From positions 98,650 to 162,649 of the forward strand of contig BCKL01000031.1 in NCBI GenBank assembly GCA_001600635.1: a DNA stretch of 64,000 bases, in the 5' to 3' direction. Within the stretch, counting starts at the first letter, position 1; each line of letters starts with the position of its first letter. The DNA comes from Leucosporidium creatinivorum (lineage: Eukaryota; Basidiomycota; Microbotryomycetes; Leucosporidiales; Leucosporidiaceae). Below the pieces are notes generated by a model. The model did not search any database, was not told the origin of the DNA, and saw nothing but the letters and a program-made list of their open reading frames with translations. Shown piece by piece: positions 1-10,425 of the stretch. Position numbers and translations under genes: made by a program.

Positions 1-51
1 AGGCTCGAAGCGATCGCCGAGCAGCTTCAGACCCAGGATCCAGCACAGTGA
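1..51 (+). CDS. Possible C-terminal end of a gene cut by the window edge
   Basis: Reading frame 1 is open from the first base and gives the short tail RLEAIAEQLQTQDPAQ before a TGA at 49-51. The composition (amphipathic, Glu/Gln rich) is protein-like and AT-richer sequence typical of a 3' UTR follows. Sixteen codons are too few to name a family, and an open frame of this length can arise by chance. Confidence 0.3.
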   Translation, partial: RLEAIAEQLQTQDPAQ

Positions 52-1073
52 GGACCGACTCCCGCCCATTGAGCGGCACACATACCTAATTACTACAGTT
101 CAGATTCTTTTTGACGCCTGTGTGGACCCAAAAGTACAACTTCGCTCGCCCTTCCTCCTCGCTGCTCGCTCCAAATCATCGCCGAGCTCCTCTCCGACGC
201 CTCGCTCGCCTCTGTCACTCAACGTCGAGGCTGCAGAGCGCTAGCTGAGCTCTTCACCGCCCTCTGAGCAAGCTACAACTTCTCTCCGAAAAGCGACTCG
301 GCCCGCAGCAGCAAACGGACGGGAGGAGGAACGACCGTCAGGGGTGGAGAAGGGTCCGAGCGTTCGGCGCCGAGTTCCGAAGTCGCTTCTTCGACGCCTC
401 TCTCGATGCTTGGTCACGTACAGGCCTACAATTATGGGTCATTTTCGAGGCAATCTTCACCACAGCTAGACCCGCTGCCATGGAAGCGCCGAGTCAGGGA
501 GGTCTGAAATCGCTGATCTTTCTCCACCCCGGCCGAGCCACGCGAGCGCCATCGAGCTGAACCGCCGAGCAGACCAGGGAGCTGTATCTTTGCCGACGGG
601 CGAGAATCAGGATAAAACAAACTACGAGCATACGTGCATAAGCATTATCAAAGCATTACAAACGAGCATTAGCTTCCGAGTTTATAAACGAAAGTCTTCG
701 TCGAAGCATTATGCAGTGACTGCAGCCTGCCGCCTTCGAAGCAACTACAGAAAATCCTTTTGAGGTATTCCTCTGGACTCTTCATTGAGTCCTTGAGTTT
801 TTTGCTGCCGCTACTTACCTTTGCTAAGCCCATTGCCGCAAGACTGAAGCGGCCTCGGCGAAGACTGAGACGGCACTGTTATGCTGGCGAGAGGTCGCAG
901 ACGTTCATATAGAGACGTCGCTGCAACTCTACACTTCTCTGCAGTAAGGCGCTCAATCGAGGAGTACACTTCTCTGCAGTAAGGCGCTCAATCGAGGAGC
1001 AGCTTCGGTCCAGGCAGCTCACAGCTCCTCTCACGGTCGACGACTATCCGAACGAAACAGCATACAATACACC
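52..1073. other. Gene-free stretch with no recognised coding sequence
   Basis: About 1 kb between the possible gene tail at the left edge and the 3' end of the Bem46-like gene. Short open frames exist but have no family resemblance or plausible exon structure. It contains a perfect 35-bp tandem duplication near its right end and several ATCGCCGAGC-type words that also fill introns in this window. A short frame around 170-280 looks mildly protein-like but I could not place it. Confidence 0.6.
930..999. repeat. Perfect tandem duplication, two units of 35 bp
   Basis: The unit beginning TACACTTCTCTGCAG and ending ATCGAGGAG occurs at 930-964 and again, unchanged, at 965-999. Identity over 35 bases implies a recent local duplication or an assembly artefact. 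It lies about 75 bases beyond the 3' end of the convergent Bem46-like gene and has no coding role that I can see. Confidence 0.95.
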
Positions 1074-2663
1074 TCACAGCTTCTCCACCGCCTTCTCAAA
1101 CACATTCACACTGCCCGCTCCACCCTCATCCTTGATCTCGCGTCCTTCCTCCGTATCGACCAATTCGAAGCTCTCGGCGTCCGAGCCTGAGACGACCGAG
1201 CTCGGCGGAGAGACTGCTGATGAGGGAGATTGAGAAGATGGGTCGGCGGAGGAGGGAAGGGGTAGATCGGTATGCTTGGAGAGGAAGAGGGCGATGTGCT
1301 GGAAGTAGCCGGGTTGGACGCAGGTGTCGTCTGCGAGGAGCGAGGGAGTCAGCATCGTGGCCGGGCGCAGAGTCCGAGTCAAAAGCTACTCACTATGTGT
1401 TCCATGCGGGAAGGACTTCCATTCCTTCTCGTTACTCGAGCAAGTAGCAAACAGCTCCTTCATGTGCGAAGGAACGACCAATTCATCCTCCTCTCCAGCG
1501 AGGAAGAGGACGGGGAAGGAGGGAGGGAGGGTCTTGACACGCTCCTCTGATGGCCAGATTTGATGGAGGAGGAACATGAAGCGGGAGAGGAAGGGCATGA
1601 TGATGGGGACGAGTTTCGGCTGCGGAGGAGAACGAGGTCAGCTCGGCGATGGCTTGAAAGGCGAGCCGAGACTCACCAGCGACAAGAAGGTGTTCTCAAT
1701 GATAAGACCGTGCGTCTGCGAGTTTGTAAAAGGTCAGCAAGCGGACGAAAGACGGTGCAAAAGCAGCTCGGCGCACCCTGGAAGCGTTCTGCGAAGCGAG
1801 GAAGATGGCGACGGCTCCTCCGATGCTCTGGCCGTACAGGAAGATCTTGGTACTCTCCAGGGTCGGATGTGAGAGGACATAGTCGAGCGCGGTCTGTAGA
1901 GGATGAGCGTGAGCCTTGTGATGGGAAGGGGATGATCGCCGGCGCCGAGCTCACCTGAGCGTCGAGCTTGAGACCCTGCTCGTTGGCCCTGTGGGAGCAG
2001 GAGTCAGCCTTCAAGATGGGGCTCTACGTTCACTTTGCACTCACTTTCCCTCCGACTTGCCGTAGCTGCGAAAGGACGACCGAGTCAGCTACCCCGCCTG
2101 CCCGACCAGGACGCGCGAGCAGCAACTCACCCACGGTACGAGAGCGCCAGGACATTGCAGCGCATCTTCTTGTAGAACACCTTCGCAATCGGTAGACGAT
2201 GACCCTGCTCGGCGAAGTGGGTCAGCTGGTAGTATCAAGCTCGAGCGGCGATAGAACGCACGACGTTGCCAGCGTTGGCGTGGAACAGGACGACAGTAGG
2301 GCGGGCCTCGGGCTTCTCTCCTGGCTGTAGCATGAGATAGGCCTTGATGCGCACCGAGTCTGGTGTAGTGAGCTCGACGTCCTCGAACGGCATGTCGTAT
2401 TCCGCCGGGGTAGCGACTTGGGTGCGAGAACCGCTGGGGACGTTGGCAGGGTATATAAGGTGGCATTGTGCGAGGTACTGGAGGACGGTAGGTGTGGTCA
2501 GCGAGCTCCTTGACTGTTGTACTGCAATGCACCAGGAAGGACAGCGGCAAGAAAGCGATGAGCTCACGAGGATGCCTCCCAATCCGCCTACAGCTACGAG
2601 GGCTGACCCAGCTGTCCACCTGAGCAGCGTGTATGGGTCGGGTAGAATAGATCGCAGTCCCAT
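1074..2663 (-). CDS. bem46: Bem46/ABHD13-type alpha/beta hydrolase, membrane anchored
   Basis: A single-domain alpha/beta hydrolase of the Bem46 family. The N-terminus from 2663 has one hydrophobic anchor (residues about 12-32), followed by the family signature PSGSRTQVATPAEYDM and a VVLFHANAGN strand-turn (oxyanion region). Later exons give GQSIGGAVA, the GxSxG nucleophile elbow (around 1825), LIIENTFLSL, then FLAGEEDELVVPSHM carrying the acid residue (around 1490) and PHGTH with the catalytic His (around 1395). The C-terminal tail of about 60 residues is Ser/Pro and acid rich. Around seven short introns are used; one carries a GCCGAGCTG word before its branch point. In other fungi the family is linked to membranes and cell polarity, but the substrate is unknown. 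All three triad residues are present, so it should be active. Confidence 0.9.
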
Positions 2664-3014
2664 GGTGGTGAAGAGAAGACGAGGTAACGGCGAGAGGGAG
2701 AGCCGCGAGCGCCTCAGTGGAGTTCACTTCGCTCATCGGGCGAGCACGTCTCGCTGTCGTGGCGCTTCAGGTCGGTAGCAAGTTATTCAGAGTAAAGCTG
2801 AGAGGTTTACAGAGAGCTGCCAAGAGCTGTTTGGTCGATCAACTCGACCCGCCCCTTTTCGTCTCATCGCCGAACTCGGGATGGCTCAGATTTCGCGGAC
2901 CGTCTGCAGCAGAAGTCGACGGTGTATGCACAGTACTGCTTTTTGCTATCCACGCTATCCTCCCCCAGCCTCCAAAGCTATCTACAATCTCCTCCACTCC
3001 ATCTCGGCGCTCAC

Positions 3015-5783
3015 TCACTCCGTCTTGCCCTTCCTCCTAATCTCCTCCAATCCCAAATCTCCCCTCTTCCAGAAGCTCCCATTGCCCTCGACAACATCCT
3101 TCAACTTCTCCTTCTCCTCCGCCTCGGCCTTAGCGCCACTCAACTCGCTCAGCTCCTCGGGCCCCTTCTTGAGGTTCATCTCATCCAAATAGCCCTTCTT
3201 CATGTCCAATCGTCCCCTACGGATCGTCCTCTCGGCCTCACAGTCCTTCCACACCATACGGTGGAGGAGGAAACGGACCGATCCGCGGAAGAGGAGGTAG
3301 GCATGCTCGGTCGCGAGAGCAACAAGGAGGGCGGTCCAGAGGGTCGACTTGATGGAAGAGATGGGAGTGGAGGAGTGGGACGCGAGGTGCATGGCCGAGG
3401 TGGCGTAGACGGTGCCGTTGGCGGGGAGGGTGATGTTGTGCTGAGTGAGCTGCGAGAGGTACTCGGCGGTCGGCGAGGGGTGGGCGATGTGAGGGCGGTA
3501 GAGGTAGACGAGGGAGGCGTTCGTGAGGGCTCCGAGCCAGGTAATGAAGCCCTGCGGTAGGAGAGGTCAGATTGGCTCGATAGGAGAGTAGCGAGGCCAT
3601 CACTCACAAGAGCCTCAAGCCAAGGTCCGATGCTCGCCTCGCGAACGGGGACGGGACGCTGGTGCTGGGTGGTAATCTTGAAGGCGTCGGAACGCAGCTC
3701 GAAGAAGTTGTTGATGAAGGACCAGAGAGGTGCGATGGGCCATATGAGGGAGACTGCGAAGGTGAGACGACTTCAGCGATCGCTCGGTGGCTCGACGAAC
3801 GAGAGAGACTTACACATCGTCGCGTAACCAAACTGAGTGCACATCTCGGCGTAGTCGGCAAAGACGGTGTAGACAGGCAAGCTCGCCTCGTTGCGAATGC
3901 GCTCGAGGTAAGCATGCTCGGCCTCGTCGTCCTTCTGCTCGAGGGTAGGTGTGTTGTTGCCGCTCTGCTTGCGCTTCTCCTGCACCTTGGCGACCTCCTT
4001 GTTGAGTAAGCGCATAATCATGGGGACTCCAATCTCGGTGAAGGCGCCGACGATCTGGTTGGTGAGAGTGTAGGCGACGATTTGAGTGTGCAGCTTGGAC
4101 GAGTTGATGCTGAAGTTGAGCTTGTCGGGCGAGGCCGTCGAGAGGCGAGCAGCGTGCTGAGAAGGAAGGAGCTGCAGGATGTGGGGGACGAGGACGCTGC
4201 CGAAGGGGATCTGTTTGCCGTGGAGGCGAGAGGTCAGCTTCGTCGCTCGGCTTGACTTTGACGCTCGGCGACCACTCACGTAGACGTAGCTGGTGAGGAT
4301 GAGGGATCCGTAGGCAACGAAGAAGTTGAGGGCGAACACCTTGAGCGTAAGCGAGTTCTCGTGCTCGGTCTGGTGCTCGTGGTTCTCCCATCCCGTAAGT
4401 TGGCGAGCGGTCTTCTCCCAGCTGAAAAGGGAAACGGTCAGCTGAGGCTCGAGCACGGGAGTAGTGGGAGCCGAACAGTGCGGTGACTTGAGGGACGAGG
4501 CCGACGAAGAGGACGGTAGGGACGAGGGTCTGCGCGGCGGAGGGTTAGTCCTCGACTTGGCACATCGACCATCGCCGAACTCACCAAGTAGCGCTTTCCA
4601 GCTCCATCGTACACCTCGCCGACGAGCGTCTCGATCGAGTAGATGACCGAGATGAGGGTAGCGAGCGCGACCATAAAGACGAGCAAGACGGGGATGGCGG
4701 CGAGCTGGCGAGTGAGAGTCCTGACGAAAGGGAACGACTCCTTCTCAACGCCGGTGACCTGGTCGATAACCCGACTAGCGCCCTTGAACTCGCTCCTCTG
4801 AACCTCGACGTTGTGCACGCCAAACGAGCCCCACTGCACCGACAGCTCGCGCTCCTTGATCCTCCAGCGCTCGACGAAGAAGACGGACCATCCGACAATG
4901 GCGACGGCGTAGACGGGCGAGTAGGCGAGTCCAGCGAGCCAGAAGATGGCGCCGAGTCCAGCGGGGAAGATGAGCGAGGCAAAGTAGTGCTGGAGGAAGG
5001 CAAAGTAGAGAGCGATCTTCTCGCCGTAATGGTCCTTGATCTCGTCGAGCTCCTCGGGAGGGATGCTGAGGAGATGAGAGCGGGACGACCAGTTGTCGAG
5101 CCACTTCTTGTTGAATTGGGGATCGTGGGGAGGGAAGATGGAGGTGACGTGAGGGAACGTCGCCGAGGGAAGGTTGGTGAGCCCGGCGGTTCGGCCTGAC
5201 GAAGCGGCCGAGGTGATGGAGGTCGAGCTGGGTGTGCGGGGGTGCTATAGATAAGCAGGAGGTCAGCTTCGGCGCGCTTTGAACAGCGAAAGATGCCCTC
5301 ACGGTCAAGATCGAGTGAACGAGGCGAAGGCGCTCGGCGGGCGTCAACGGACTCGAGCTAAAGTCTCTGGGGGTCCTCGGCGAAGGCCGGGTCGAAGCGA
5401 CGCCGTGCAGCCAGTCGGAGAGCCTGTTGCAAAAGTGCAGCAAGATCAGCGAGCAACTCGTCGACTTGCTCATGACGCGCGCTTGGGGCTCACCTCTCGC
5501 GATGAATCTCTGCTTGTACCCTAGCCTCATCCGCCCTCACGAAGACGAGAATCTTGCCACTGCTCTTTCCTCCACTCCTTCCCGTCGCCTGTAATCCAGC
5601 GTCGGTGAGGAGGCCGAGCAGGGAGCGGTATTCGTCCTGCAGCTTCTGGCCGGCCTCTGCCTTCGAAGGGGCATGCTCGTCCGTGGCGAGCGTCGGCGTG
5701 ACGGTAGTGTCGAAGACGATGATGTAGTCCGGCTTGGGGTCGTTGACGTTTAACTGCAGCGTCGGCTGCTCCAGAATCGCCAT
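3015..5783 (-). CDS. TMEM16/anoctamin family Ca2+-activated lipid scramblase (Ist2 relative)
   Basis: Closely resembles fungal TMEM16 scramblases such as Nectria nhTMEM16 along its whole length. The start at 5783 gives a cytosolic N-terminal domain (PDYIIVFDTTV, SGKILVFVRAD), then LSDWLHGV, FFVERW and VQWGSFGV before the membrane core. The five acidic Ca2+ ligands known from nhTMEM16 all appear present: Glu in FTEIGVPMIM (around 4035), Asp and Glu in FADYAEMCTQFGYATM (around 3850), Glu and Asp in FINNFFELRSDAFKI (around 3700). The tail after the last helix is charged (KKGYLDEMNLKKGPEEL). About seven introns. Known relatives scramble phospholipids in Ca2+; yeast Ist2 also tethers ER to plasma membrane, but I do not see a long basic C-terminal extension like that of Ist2. 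Scrambling is inferred from the conserved ligands. Confidence 0.95.
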
Positions 5784-6490
5784 GTTGATCTCGCTCGAAG
5801 TGGATGTGGGGGTGACCTGTAGGGGAGTTGTTAGCTACAGGTAAGCAGCGAGAGCACGCTCTAGTACTCACTTGAGTCCTGCAGTCGAAAGCGAAGAGCA
5901 AAACGAGGCGAAGATACGGGGGCAACTCAAGAGCAAAGTGACGTTCGAGTTGAAGCGCCTAGAGAAAGAAGGAGGTCTTCTGTAGTAAAGTGCGAGCTCG
6001 ATGAAGCGGTTGAGAAGCTTCAAGGATTCGATGAAACAGTAAACTGCCTCCTACACCTTCTCACTCTTCATCACTCCCACTTCGGCGCTCCCTCGGTCGC
6101 AGCTCGGCGCAGGGCGGAGTGGCTTGCTTTCCTGGACTCTCACAGCCTCCGCATGAGTTCCGTACAGCTCAAAGCGACTTGTCTTGCAGTAAAGTGGAAT
6201 CGAGTCACCTCCTGCTTCGTCTCAAGGGCTCACGAGAGCTCTCGGCGCTCGGCTCCGACTCTGCTTCGCAGTGCATCCCCCCAGCTCGGCATTCACGGAA
6301 TCCAACAGCACGCCCCACACTTCGGGTCTCGTGCCGCTCGGTACAGAGGCGCCTGCTTGGCACATTGTAAGTGTCTGTCTGTCGGGCTCGAGGGCCGAGA
6401 GGGGTCGGCGGAGCGGGCTGAGGGAGCCTTGTGAAGGAAATCTGCTCTTGTCTTTCTGATTCTCACCTCGCTCGCCTCGTATCATCAGCC
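5784..6490. other. Divergent intergenic region; 5' region of secreted 8-Cys copy 1
   Basis: Lies between the divergent anoctamin and secreted-protein genes. The last 125 bases (about 6366-6490) are strongly similar to the reverse complement of about 21814-21935 in front of copy 4, so promoter and 5' leader were duplicated with the gene. The rest holds short spurious frames only. Confidence 0.6.
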
Positions 6491-7156
6491 ATGAAATTCT
6501 TTCTCGTCGCCCTCGCTGCTCTCACTCTTGCTGGTGAGTGTGGACTTGCCCCTGTGCTCGGCGATGATTCGAGCTGACCCTCTCTCGTTTTTCGCAGCTG
6601 GAGCTCAAGCTCAAATCGACCTCAAAGCCATTGAATCAGCGTGTACTAGCTCGTGCACTCCCTTCGCCACCCTCTACAACGACGTGCGTCTCATCCTCTC
6701 CGCACCTCGGCTCGGCGCCCAAGCTCACCTCTCCCTCTCCAGAAATGCTCTGACCTGATCGCGTCCGAGGCCGAGGCAGAGATCTAAAAAGGCGTAGACT
6801 GTCTCTGCGTCGACTCGAACAAGAAGTCCCTCCTCGACTGCGCGGGATGTGTCTCCAACTCGACTCAAGGTCACATTCTCTATGATGGTGCGCTGGCCTG
6901 AAACCTCGGGAAAGCGACATGCTGACTTGCTTGCGCGCTCGTAGGATGGAACTCGGTCTGCAGCTCGAAATACGCCAACCAGACGGAGCTCACTTACGCC
7001 GCTGGAACCGCTTCGGCGCAAGCGCCGGGCGCTGCCTCCTCCTCGGCCGCCGGCGCAACTTCCACTCCTGCTGCCAAGGGCTCCGGTTCCGCCAAGCAGG
7101 TTGTTGCTGGTGGACTTAGCCTCTTCTTTGCTGGAGGACTGGCCCTTCTTGTCTAG
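6491..7156 (+). pseudogene. Small secreted 8-cysteine GPI-type protein, copy 1, with an in-frame stop
   Basis: Four exons encode a signal peptide (MKFFLVALAALTLA, then AGAQAQ), a cysteine-patterned core (CTSSC, KCSDLI, CLC, CAGC, WNSVC) and a small-residue linker (about 7015-7095) ending in a hydrophobic tail to LALLV, as expected for a GPI-anchor signal. Three paralogs lie at 15.1, 19.8 and 21.1 kb; copy 4 is the closest, including its promoter. In exon 3 the frame that gives both KCSDLIASEAEAEI and the following KGVDCLCVDSNKK meets TAA at 6787-6789, between two regions that align with the paralogs. No better acceptor that skips it is visible. Either this copy is a recent pseudogene, the stop is read through, or the base is a sequencing error. 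Function of the family is unknown; a cell-surface role is inferred. Confidence 0.75.
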
Positions 7157-7853
7157 AGTGGGAGCGGTGGAAGGGCAGCTCGGCGCACGAAGATAGTTTC
7201 TATTCCCTTCTTGCTATCCCTTCTCGACTGTCGGTTTGACGTCTCCTCAAAATGCATCTCTAACTACGAATCCCCCCCTGGCCGTTCCGCTAACGAAAGT
7301 CGCCTTCCAGTTCTCGGAGCCAGCCGAGATCAAGCTTGCGCAGTTGGTGCTGAGGCTCACCGCAAGAGCTACACCCGGAGTAGCAAAAAAGGGAGCTGAA
7401 CCAGTACAAGCCGAGCTTGAGTCGTTGGCCGAAGCCGGTTCCCCGCTGAATCTTCTCGGTAACGAGAAGACGAGGTGTAGATTTGCGCTACTGGTTCGAT
7501 TTGTAGGTGGATAAGATGTCTCGAGCTCAATGCCAAGCAGACAAGGCGCCGAAGAGCGTGGTTGACTCGACTCGCGGACGGCGGACGGACCAAGCGAGCT
7601 CGCCACGTCTTCGCCGAGCCCGTCTCTCTCGCCCATTCGGGTTCAGCACCAGTCCCAAAACAATCCAGCTTTTCATTCCGCTTTTCATCGCCCTTCCGAC
7701 TACGACTCAGCTCAGTGCACGCTTTCGATCCAGCTCCGCTCGTTCATCTGCCAACGCCGAGAAGGTCAGCGAGGCCTTCGACGTCAAGAGAGACCGAGGA
7801 GCTCACCATGCTGTCCCGTAAGCTTCTCCAGGCGACTAGTTTAGCTCGCCAGC
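7157..7853. other. Convergent intergenic region with only an uncertain ORF
   Basis: Between the ends of secreted copy 1 and MYND gene 1. A minus-strand ATG frame at 7247-7636 and a plus frame at about 7236-7514 are both open but neither resembles a known family. About 7690-7790 on the minus strand holds intron-like sequence with a CTGACC branch point, an acceptor and a short exon-like stretch that also appears downstream of other MYND genes here. Confidence 0.5.
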
Positions 7854-8939
7854 TCAGCTCGACGTCGTCTTGCGGTTCTTCTTGCACCTGCAGCGAGCGA
7901 AGGGAGGTCAGCTCGGGAGCTCAGCCCAGGTGGTCAGTACCGATCGAAACAATTCGACTCACCAGCTCTTGTGGAACTCCCAGTCGGCGTTTTGGTGCGC
8001 TTGGCTACAATACGTCTCCCAGTCACATCCTCCACATTTCGAAAGTCCCTCCGCCTTGCTACAAAGAGCGCACCAGCTTCCGGTCGCTGCGAAAAGGCCA
8101 ACGACATGCTTGACCCTCTGCAGCGAGCTCAGCTCTTGGTCCATGATCTGTGCGCCGTGCTTTCGCACCGCGTCCTGGTCCATCGTCGTAAGCCTCGAGA
8201 CCTTGCCGTCCTTCGTTGCGGCGAGTTTGAGTAAAGTGCGAGCAACGTCGGAGAGGGGAGGGATGCGACTCTTGTGTTGGCCGTCGAAGACCATGCAAAG
8301 GGGATTCGCTGCTACATAGTTGAGGTTGACGTAGTGCTGGTATGCTGCTAGCTGGCCAATCGTGGCCCACTTGGGATCGGCGCCGAGCTCGTTGTACTCG
8401 GCCGCCATGTAGAATCGCTGATCCTGTGGGAACTCGAGGAACGTAGTGCGCGCTTCGTTCCTGCTGACCTGTATCGCAATTGCTTTGGGCGAGAGCTCGG
8501 CTCTGGTGATGGAGACGGGAACGCCGCTCGTCGCCGCGACCGAGCCGAGGGTTGCCTCAAGGTGAGGATCGACGAGCTTGCGCTTCTCCATCGGTAGAGC
8601 AGCGACGATGATCTCCACCTCCTTCTTTGAGTCTTTGGTGAGCCATCCGAGCTGCTGATCGTAGAGCGACCAATCCGTGTTGGTGGCGATGGCGTGGCTG
8701 ACCGAGGTTCGCCCCGTCGCCGAGCAGTGTGCGATGATGACCACCGTTTCGTCGTTGATGTCGGAGATGACCCCTTGCAGAGGAGAGTCGGGCTCGAGGA
8801 GGGCGTAGCAGCACATGGTGTTGGGGATGTAGTCGAGGATGGGGCCTTGTCGATGAAAGAAAAGGCTGGCCAGCATGCCAGCGGGCACGGCAAGAGGGTG
8901 AGAAGATTGCAGAAGGGTGTGCTGGATCCTGATCGGCAT
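7854..8939 (-). CDS. MYND-finger protein, family copy 1
   Basis: The start at 8939 (MPIRIQHTLLQ) matches the MPIxI/V start of paralogs; the frame is open further upstream but that part is promoter-like. About 300 residues of unrecognised alpha/beta-looking sequence carry family landmarks (YALLEPDS, IIAHCSATGR, a hydrophobic LGSVAATSGVPVSITRAEL stretch). The C-terminus is a MYND zinc finger: CALC, CGGC, YCSQAHQ, DWEFHKSW and a final Cys. An intron (about 7888-7958) splits the last Trp codon (TG|G), so the last exon supplies the eighth zinc ligand in WCKKNRKTTSS. MYND fingers bind Pro-rich peptides; there is no SET domain, so a methyltransferase role is not supported. The N-terminal domain is shared only with the other copies in this window as far as I can tell. 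Confidence 0.85.
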
Positions 8940-8989
8940 CTTGTGCTGTACGCCACTGGCCGGGTCGAGCTGACGCTCCGAGACGAGAG

Positions 8990-9260
8990 ACCGAGCAAAA
9001 TGTGGCAGGAAGACAAGAGGCGAGATTCGCCTCGCCTCTTTCCCTCCCGCCTCATCGCTTCTCACTCGTCGCTCTCATCTTCCGACTCGTCTACAGGACT
9101 ACAGAAGCACAGCTACAGCTGGCCTACAGCTCTACACCCTCCCACCGCTCACCCAAAGCTCGACGCTTGGGCGCTGAAACACGTCGCTCACGGCGCACGG
9201 TTCGCTTCTCAGGTCAACAAACGAGCTGCAGGTGAGTCGTGAAGGGGGTGTGAGCTTACA
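8990..9260. promoter_or_regulatory. Conserved upstream module of MYND genes, instance 1
   Basis: The plus strand from TGTGGCAGGAAGACAAGAGG (9000) through ACTACAGAAGCACAGCTACA (about 9096-9115) to GGGCGCTGAAACACGTCG (about 9168) and on to GTCAACAA...GAGCTGCAGGTGA is near-identical in order to 17790-18060, to the reverse complement of 53230-53515, and more loosely to 56700-56960. Each lies directly upstream of a MYND gene. Here it separates MYND copy 1 from the exonuclease-like gene at 9371. Conservation outside coding DNA suggests promoter plus 5' leader, perhaps bidirectional. Confidence 0.7.
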
Positions 9261-9370
9261 GACAGCAGCTGATACTTCTGACGTACGGAAGAACCCGTCT
9301 CTGCCACCCAGCAGTAAGCCGAGCTCCTCAAGTCCTTCGCCCTTCAACTCGGCTCGAAGCTCCCTCGAAC

Positions 9371-10188
9371 ATGGCCGAGCAGCCCTCCCCCGTGCTGGTC
9401 GACACCATCCCCCTCCTCGAAAACTGCCTCGAAGAGATCTGCGACGTCGACAGGCTCGCCATCGGCTTCGAAGGACGTGATCTCGGCGCTCGTACAGGCT
9501 CGCTCGCTCTCGTCCAGGTCTACGTGGAAGACTCGGAGATCGTCTGGCTGCTCGACGTTAAGACGATGGGAAGAGAGGTGTTGGAGCATGAGCATTATGG
9601 AGTGTCGATCAAGAGCGTGCTCGAAGATACCGAGGTTCGCAAGGTGAGTTCGAACTCTCGGCGATGGCTTCTATACGGCTCGAGAGCCATCGGGCGACGT
9701 GGAGGAGACGAAAGAGGGTGAACTGACCCCAGTTTTCTCCACAGATGTGGTTCGACGGCCGCAACGGGGCCGCCGCCCTCCACCGTCAGTTCGGCATCCG
9801 TCTCAAGAGCGTCTTTGACATCCAAATCCTCTACTTTGCGTGGTACAACCGCAACGTCGGCCCTACCGACTACGTCACTGGACTCGCCACCATCATGAAC
9901 GAGAGCACACTCTTCATCTACGACCGTCAACTCAAAGCCTCGGCGCTGCAAATCGCTGGGCGCGACTTCGCCGAGTTTGAGAAGAGGCCCTTGAAGGAGG
10001 AGTTGATGCGCTACGCCGCGCAGGATACGAGTTGCCTATTCCAGGTCTATAAGGGCTTCAAGGGTCTCGTGAAGAAGAATGTCGCGGGAAGAGTCTTTGG
10101 CGAGTCGGCGAGGAGGGTTGAGCAGGCCGAGAGCTCGAGCTGGGATCCGCATGCGAGGGGGAACGCCAAAATTTCGGTGTGGTGGTGA
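9371..10188 (+). CDS. RNase D-like 3'-5' exonuclease-fold protein, probably inactive
   Basis: Two exons joined across a 103-base intron (9642-9744) give about 238 residues of DEDD exonuclease fold. Order: LLENCLEEI, LAIGFEGRDLG (Exo I), SLALVQVYVED, MWFDGRNGAAALHRQFGIRL with VFDIQ (Exo II), ASALQIAGRDF, MRYAAQDTSCLFQVY (Exo III, Tyr and Asp present). Family members normally have D-x-E in Exo I and R-N-D in Exo II; here the first Asp is Gly (IGFEG) and the Exo II Asp is Gly (RNGAA), while the Glu, the FDIQ Asp and the Exo III Tyr/Asp remain. Two lost metal ligands argue for a binding rather than nuclease role, as proposed for EXD1-type proteins. It starts at the first ATG after the conserved MYND promoter module. 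Confidence 0.85.
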
Positions 10189-10425
10189 GGGGAGACGCTT
10201 AGGATACGCCTTTACATAGCACGATACAGCCATAGCTTGCCTTCTTGTGTAATTCAGCTCGCTTTCGTCTCGACTCGTCTTCGTCTCGGCTCGGCGATCG
10301 CGTGAGAAGGCAAAGAATGCACAGTGGTTTACAAGGTCACACGCACAAAGAGATGGCGAGCAAGAAGACTGCCTAGTAAGCTACACGAGAACCGCTCTTT
10401 CCCCTTGCTCCTCTCCCCTGCTCCC

